DNA of 8,629 nucleotides from Treponema sp. (lineage in GTDB: Bacteria > Spirochaetota > Spirochaetia > Treponematales > Breznakiellaceae). Positions 5,612-8,629 of this stretch are shown in pieces (the first letter of the stretch is position 1; every line of letters starts with the position of its first letter). Below the pieces are notes generated by a model. It was not told where the DNA came from. It ran no database searches and worked only from the letters and a program-made list of their open reading frames with translations. The position numbers and the translations under genes are program-made. Location of the stretch: assembly GCA_031275035.1 (NCBI GenBank), contig JAISPH010000086.1:1-8629 (forward strand). The letters run 5' to 3'.

Positions 5612-6899
5612 ATCCCGAAGCGGCCCGCCGGAAAAACGGACGGAGCGGCTCATCTCTTTCCTGGGGGCTTTTTGTCTCTTTTTATCAACCATCGAATACA
5701 TGATTCCCAAGCCCCTGCCGTTTATGCGGATCGGCCTTGCCAATCTGCCCCTGCTTTTGGGACTGGATCTTCTCTCCCCCGGGGCCTTCGCCCTCCTGGC
5801 GTTGATCAAAGTTCTGGGACAGGCCCTGATTACGGGGACCCTTTTTTCCTACGTGTTTCTGTTTTCTCTGGCGGGAACCGCCGCTTCCGGGGCGGTAATG
5901 TATCTTCTGCGAAATACCCTGGGGCCGGAAAAGAGCGGCTTTACCGGCATAAGCGTTGCCGGGGCCCTGGTCTCCAATGCGGTTCAAATGCTGCTGGCCT
6001 GTCTGTTTATGTTCGGAAGCGGCGCAAAGCTGATAGTTCCTCCCTTTCTGGTCATGGGGATAGTTACCGGCGCCACGCTGGGACTTTTCTGCGAAACCTT
6101 TGCCGCCCGTTCCCTCTGGTTCAAGCGGCAGCTGGGAGGGCTTGGGCCGGAGGCTGCCTCCGGTACGGCAAATGCCGGGCAGGAATCCGCGGCGGCGGCC
6201 GGTCCCGGACCGTATCACGGACATGGGTCCGCCGCAGCCGGCGGGGAAATATCCCGCCGCCGTCATGCGTTTCGGAACCGTTTCCGTCCGGGGGATCTCT
6301 GCGCCGCCGCACTGATCATGGCCGCCGCCTTTCTCTGTAATCCCTCCCCGTTTCTGCGGACCCTGCAGTTTCTGCTTTTTTGGCTTTTTGCATACCTGAG
6401 CGGAAAGAGGCTCCGCCCCCTGATAACCCTGCTGGCCATTTTTGGTATTGTGATCTTCAACCTTTTTCCGCCCTACGGCAGGGTGCTGGCGGAATTAGGG
6501 TCCCTGCGCATTACCGGGGGAGCCCTCCTTACGGGGTTCCGCAAGGCCCTGACTCTGGAAGGGCTTATTCTGTTGTCCGGCGCTGCGATACGGCCGGACC
6601 TGCATCTCCCCGGCCCGCTGGGAAGCCTTGTCGCCGAATCTCTCAAACTTTTTGAAAGGATAGGTCCCCTGGGAAACGGCGGGAAAAGAGGGACCGGATT
6701 AATTGCGGGTATTGACAGGCTTATGCTGGAACTAAGCGCCGAACAGGAAACGATCCGCGGGCGGAATCCGCCGGCCGCGGGCGTCCCGGAAAGTGAGGCG
6801 TCCGCCGGCCCCGCGCCGGTTCTGCCCGGCAGACTTGCGCTTTGCGCCGCGGTACTGGCAACGGCGGCGCTTACTGCAGCGGGCTTTCTCTGCGCTTAA
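5586..6899 (+). CDS. Gx transporter family protein (heptaprenyl diphosphate synthase component I-like) with extra C-terminal membrane domain
   Basis: Residues 20-180 match the Gx-transporter family (PF07456, historically named heptaprenyl diphosphate synthase component I). The domain has about five hydrophobic segments and the signature PKPLPFMRIGLANLPLLLGL (41-60). The family resembles ECF-transporter S components, which bind small substrates in the membrane, so a prenyl-synthase role is doubtful. After a low-complexity Gly/Ala/Pro linker (183-225) there is a second membrane domain (about 235-340), with segments at 236-252, 256-272, 278-295 and 322-335. It includes YGRVLAELGSLRITGGALLTG and is loosely reminiscent of ECF T components. 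A final hydrophobic segment sits at 414-435. The 437-residue length is more than twice that of the single-domain family. The start at 5586 has AAGG at 5574-5577 and overlaps the NusG-II gene, which indicates coupled expression. Its substrate is unknown. Confidence 0.82.
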   Translation: MNLTLRHGRSRSGPPEKRTERLISFLGAFCLFLSTIEYMIPKPLPFMRIGLANLPLLLGLDLLSPGAFALLALIKVLGQALITGTLFSYVFLFSLAGTAASGAVMYLLRNTLGPEKSGFTGISVAGALVSNAVQMLLACLFMFGSGAKLIVPPFLVMGIVTGATLGLFCETFAARSLWFKRQLGGLGPEAASGTANAGQESAAAAGPGPYHGHGSAAAGGEISRRRHAFRNRFRPGDLCAAALIMAAAFLCNPSPFLRTLQFLLFWLFAYLSGKRLRPLITLLAIFGIVIFNLFPPYGRVLAELGSLRITGGALLTGFRKALTLEGLILLSGAAIRPDLHLPGPLGSLVAESLKLFERIGPLGNGGKRGTGLIAGIDRLMLELSAEQETIRGRNPPAAGVPESEASAGPAPVLPGRLALCAAVLATAALTAAGFLCA

Positions 6900-6913
6900 T
6901 GCTGAATGAAACG

Positions 6914-7591
6914 CTAGACGCTGGCCCGCCTTGACCGGGTCAGGCCCTCGGTGGCGTCCCGGTAGTTGGGGTTAAGTTTAAGCGCCTGCTCGTAGGCTTC
7001 GATGGCGGGGGCGAATTCGCCGGAGGCTTCCCGAACCGTGCCGAGACGGAACCACCAAAGGGGCATATTGGGCTCCAGCCGGACCGCGGTGGTATAGGCT
7101 ATATCGGCATGCTGAAATTTACGCTGAAGCCGGTATATCTCACCGATAAAAAAATAAGCCGTGGGAGTCCGTTCCCCCTGGGGCAGGGCGTTGACATAAC
7201 GCTGGAAAAAACGCAGGGAACCGGAATAGTTATTGAGATAGAAATAGGCTTCCCCCATGGTTTCCACAATACGGTAATCGTTGGGATTGACCCGGAGCCC
7301 CCGGTCCCCCCAGCTGATCACCTCGCTGTATTTGCCCTGACGCTGGAGGGACCAGGTCAGCACGGTGTAGGAATCCATATTAACAGGGTTCCGGGACAGC
7401 TCTTCAGTACAGATCCGTACCGCTTCGTTATAATAAATATTGGCGTCGTCGATCCTGTTCCGGGTTTCCAGATCCCGGCCTATACGGTAGCTCCGCAGGG
7501 CGTCGGGCTGCTGGGTCTCGCCGGTTTGGGCAGGGAGAAACAATACGGGAAGCGTAAAGAAGGCGCAGACAATGTATCTGTGGACATTCAT
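6914..7591 (-). CDS. TPR-repeat protein with N-terminal signal peptide
   Basis: The product is 225 residues from the ATG at 7589-7591. A signal peptide is clear: basic start MNVHRYI, a hydrophobic core through about residue 19 and a likely cleavage site near LPAQT. The rest is an array of about five tetratricopeptide repeats (near 34-67, 72-105, 106-139, 144-177 and 178-211). The last is the most canonical (GEFAPAIEAYEQALKLNPNYRDA). TPR arrays are protein-binding scaffolds, so this is probably a periplasmic or envelope assembly partner; the partner cannot be named. A GTG at 7604-7606 would add five residues, but neither start has a good Shine-Dalgarno sequence and the ATG gives a more typical signal peptide. 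There is no lipobox cysteine. The gene follows the glutamate-synthase-like gene by 65 bp on the same strand and converges on the Gx-transporter gene with a 14-bp gap. Confidence 0.86.
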   Translation of the reverse strand: MNVHRYIVCAFFTLPVLFLPAQTGETQQPDALRSYRIGRDLETRNRIDDANIYYNEAVRICTEELSRNPVNMDSYTVLTWSLQRQGKYSEVISWGDRGLRVNPNDYRIVETMGEAYFYLNNYSGSLRFFQRYVNALPQGERTPTAYFFIGEIYRLQRKFQHADIAYTTAVRLEPNMPLWWFRLGTVREASGEFAPAIEAYEQALKLNPNYRDATEGLTRSRRASV

Positions 7592-7656
7592 GCCGTAACT
7601 ATGCACCGGAAAAGCTTTTTTGGCAACCGCTTTATACCGGCGCCGCCGGTTCCCGG

Positions 7657-8615
7657 TTAACGGGAGAGCAGTTCATTGATCGCCGCCGCCGCCCGCCGGC
7701 CCTCTCCCATAGCAAGAATCACCGTAGCGGCTCCCAGAACTATATCGCCCCCGGCGTAGACCCGGTCCAGGGAGGTTTTCTGTTTTTCATCGACGATGAT
7801 ACGGCCCTTCCTGTCCTTGTTGAGGTTTTCCGTGGTTTTGGCAAGCAGGGGGTTGGACTCATTTCCCAGGGCGACGATTACCGTATCGCAGGGAAACAGG
7901 TATTCGGAACCCTTGATCGCCACGGGACTGCGGCGGCCCGAGTCATCCGGTTCCCCCAGCTCGTACTTGAGGAGTTCCATCTCCGTAACCCGGCCCCCGC
8001 CATCCCCCAGGAACTGTACGGGGTTTCTTAGAAAGTTAAAGGTGATGCCTTCCTCTATGGCATGTTCCACCTCTTCCGCCCGGGCGGGCATTTCCTCCCT
8101 GGTCCGGCGGTAGATTACGTGGACCTGTTCCGCCCCCAGCCGCAGGGCCATACGGGCGGCGTCCATGGCTACGTTGCCGCCGCCGATAACTGCGGCGATT
8201 TTGGAACGGTACATGGGAGTAGCGGCCCGCCCGGCATCGTAGGCTTTCATCAGATTGGCCCGGGTAAGGTATTCGTTGGCGCTGAGGACTCCCACCAGGT
8301 TTTCTCCGGGGCAGCCTAAAAATTTAGGCAGCCCCGCCCCCACGCCGATAAAGGCCGCATCATAGCCGTCCTTGTCCAGCAGCTCCCTCACCGTCCTGGT
8401 ACGGCCCACCAGGTAGTTGACGCTGAGTTCCACCCCCATTTTATTGAGGATATCCACCTCCGCCTGAACAATGGACTTGGGAAGCCTGAACTCGGGGATG
8501 CCGTAAACCATAACCCCGCCGGGCTTGTGAAAGGCCTCAAAAATGGAAACACGGTGCCCTTCCCGGGCGACATCCGCCGCTACCGTAAGCCCCGCGGGAC
8601 CGGAACCGATAACCG
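7657..8615 (-). CDS. gltA: NADPH-dependent glutamate synthase (GltA-type) or Nfn-like flavoprotein, 5' partial
   Basis: This is the C-terminal 318 residues of a protein that normally has about 450-470. The visible part begins at the FAD-binding motif VIGSGPAGL, followed by PGGVMVYGIPEFRLPK. It then has the NAD(P)H Rossmann motif AVIGGGNVAMDAAR (about 141-154 of the fragment), YRRTREEMPAR and the flavin-closing YAGGDIVLGAATVILAMGEGRRAA near the end. The N-terminal Fe-S cluster domain lies beyond the edge. These features fit the homotetrameric NADPH-dependent glutamate synthase family. The large subunit of NADH-dependent ferredoxin:NADP oxidoreductase (NfnB/L, formerly sulfide dehydrogenase) is nearly indistinguishable and remains an alternative. 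A partner small-subunit gene just upstream would decide between them. The open frame continues to the window edge, but its last four codons (ALPI) come from adapter sequence and should not be read as protein. Confidence 0.9.
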
Positions 8616-8629
8616 AGATCGGAAGAGCG
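8616..8629. other. Residual Illumina adapter sequence at the contig end
   Basis: The final 14 bases, AGATCGGAAGAGCG, are identical to the start of the standard Illumina adapter read-through sequence. They sit exactly at the terminus and replace the conserved residues expected just before the FAD motif VIGSGPAG. This is almost certainly untrimmed adapter, not genomic DNA. Confidence 0.93.

Noticed and set aside
7625..7656. Terminator between the glutamate-synthase-like and TPR genes
   Set aside because: A 6-bp hairpin (ACCGGC/GCCGGT) is present, but no T-run follows it on the minus strand.

Overview
This window looks like a bacterial contig fragment, most likely from a spirochaete of the Treponema group. 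That placement is an inference from the set of gene families and from a GC-rich main block; no rRNA or other phylogenetic marker is present. Nine protein-coding loci can be supported. One is a broken DNA methyltransferase and one runs off the right edge.

Layout from left to right. Positions 1-107 are non-coding and hold a short perfect hairpin. Positions 108-961 (+) are the degraded remnant of a DPPY-type adenine DNA methyltransferase. It lacks the N-terminal SAM-binding part and carries a one-base frameshift. A minus-strand pair follows: a TrmH/SpoU-type RNA 2'-O-methyltransferase (1888-2679) and an unrecognised 301-residue protein (1002-1907) whose start overlaps it. Only 29 bp separate the methyltransferase gene from a divergent plus-strand pair: an AlaX-type alanyl-tRNA editing protein (2709-3950) and, overlapping it by 4 bp, a PduO-type cob(I)alamin adenosyltransferase (3947-4456). 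Both divergent start codons sit 6-7 nt from a -10-like hexamer with no Shine-Dalgarno sequence, which suggests leaderless mRNAs.

Positions 4457-4843 contain no gene but many small palindromes. The last is a large dyad that covers the -35 of a good promoter for a stand-alone NifU C-terminal-domain protein (4844-5068). After it come a NusG-domain-II membrane-anchored protein (5219-5611) and an overlapping membrane protein (5586-6899). The second joins an ECF S-component-like Gx-transporter domain to a further C-terminal membrane domain. On the minus strand lie a five-repeat TPR protein with a signal peptide (6914-7591) and, upstream of it, the C-terminal two thirds of an NADPH-dependent glutamate synthase/Nfn-type flavoprotein (7657 to the edge).

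The last 14 bases (8616-8629) are identical to the start of the Illumina adapter sequence and are probably not genomic. I found no clear defence system, CRISPR array or intact mobile element. The items most worth a second look are the Gx-transporter fusion paired with the NusG-II protein, the palindrome-dense intergenic region, the leaderless divergent promoter and the hairpin-bordered methyltransferase remnant.
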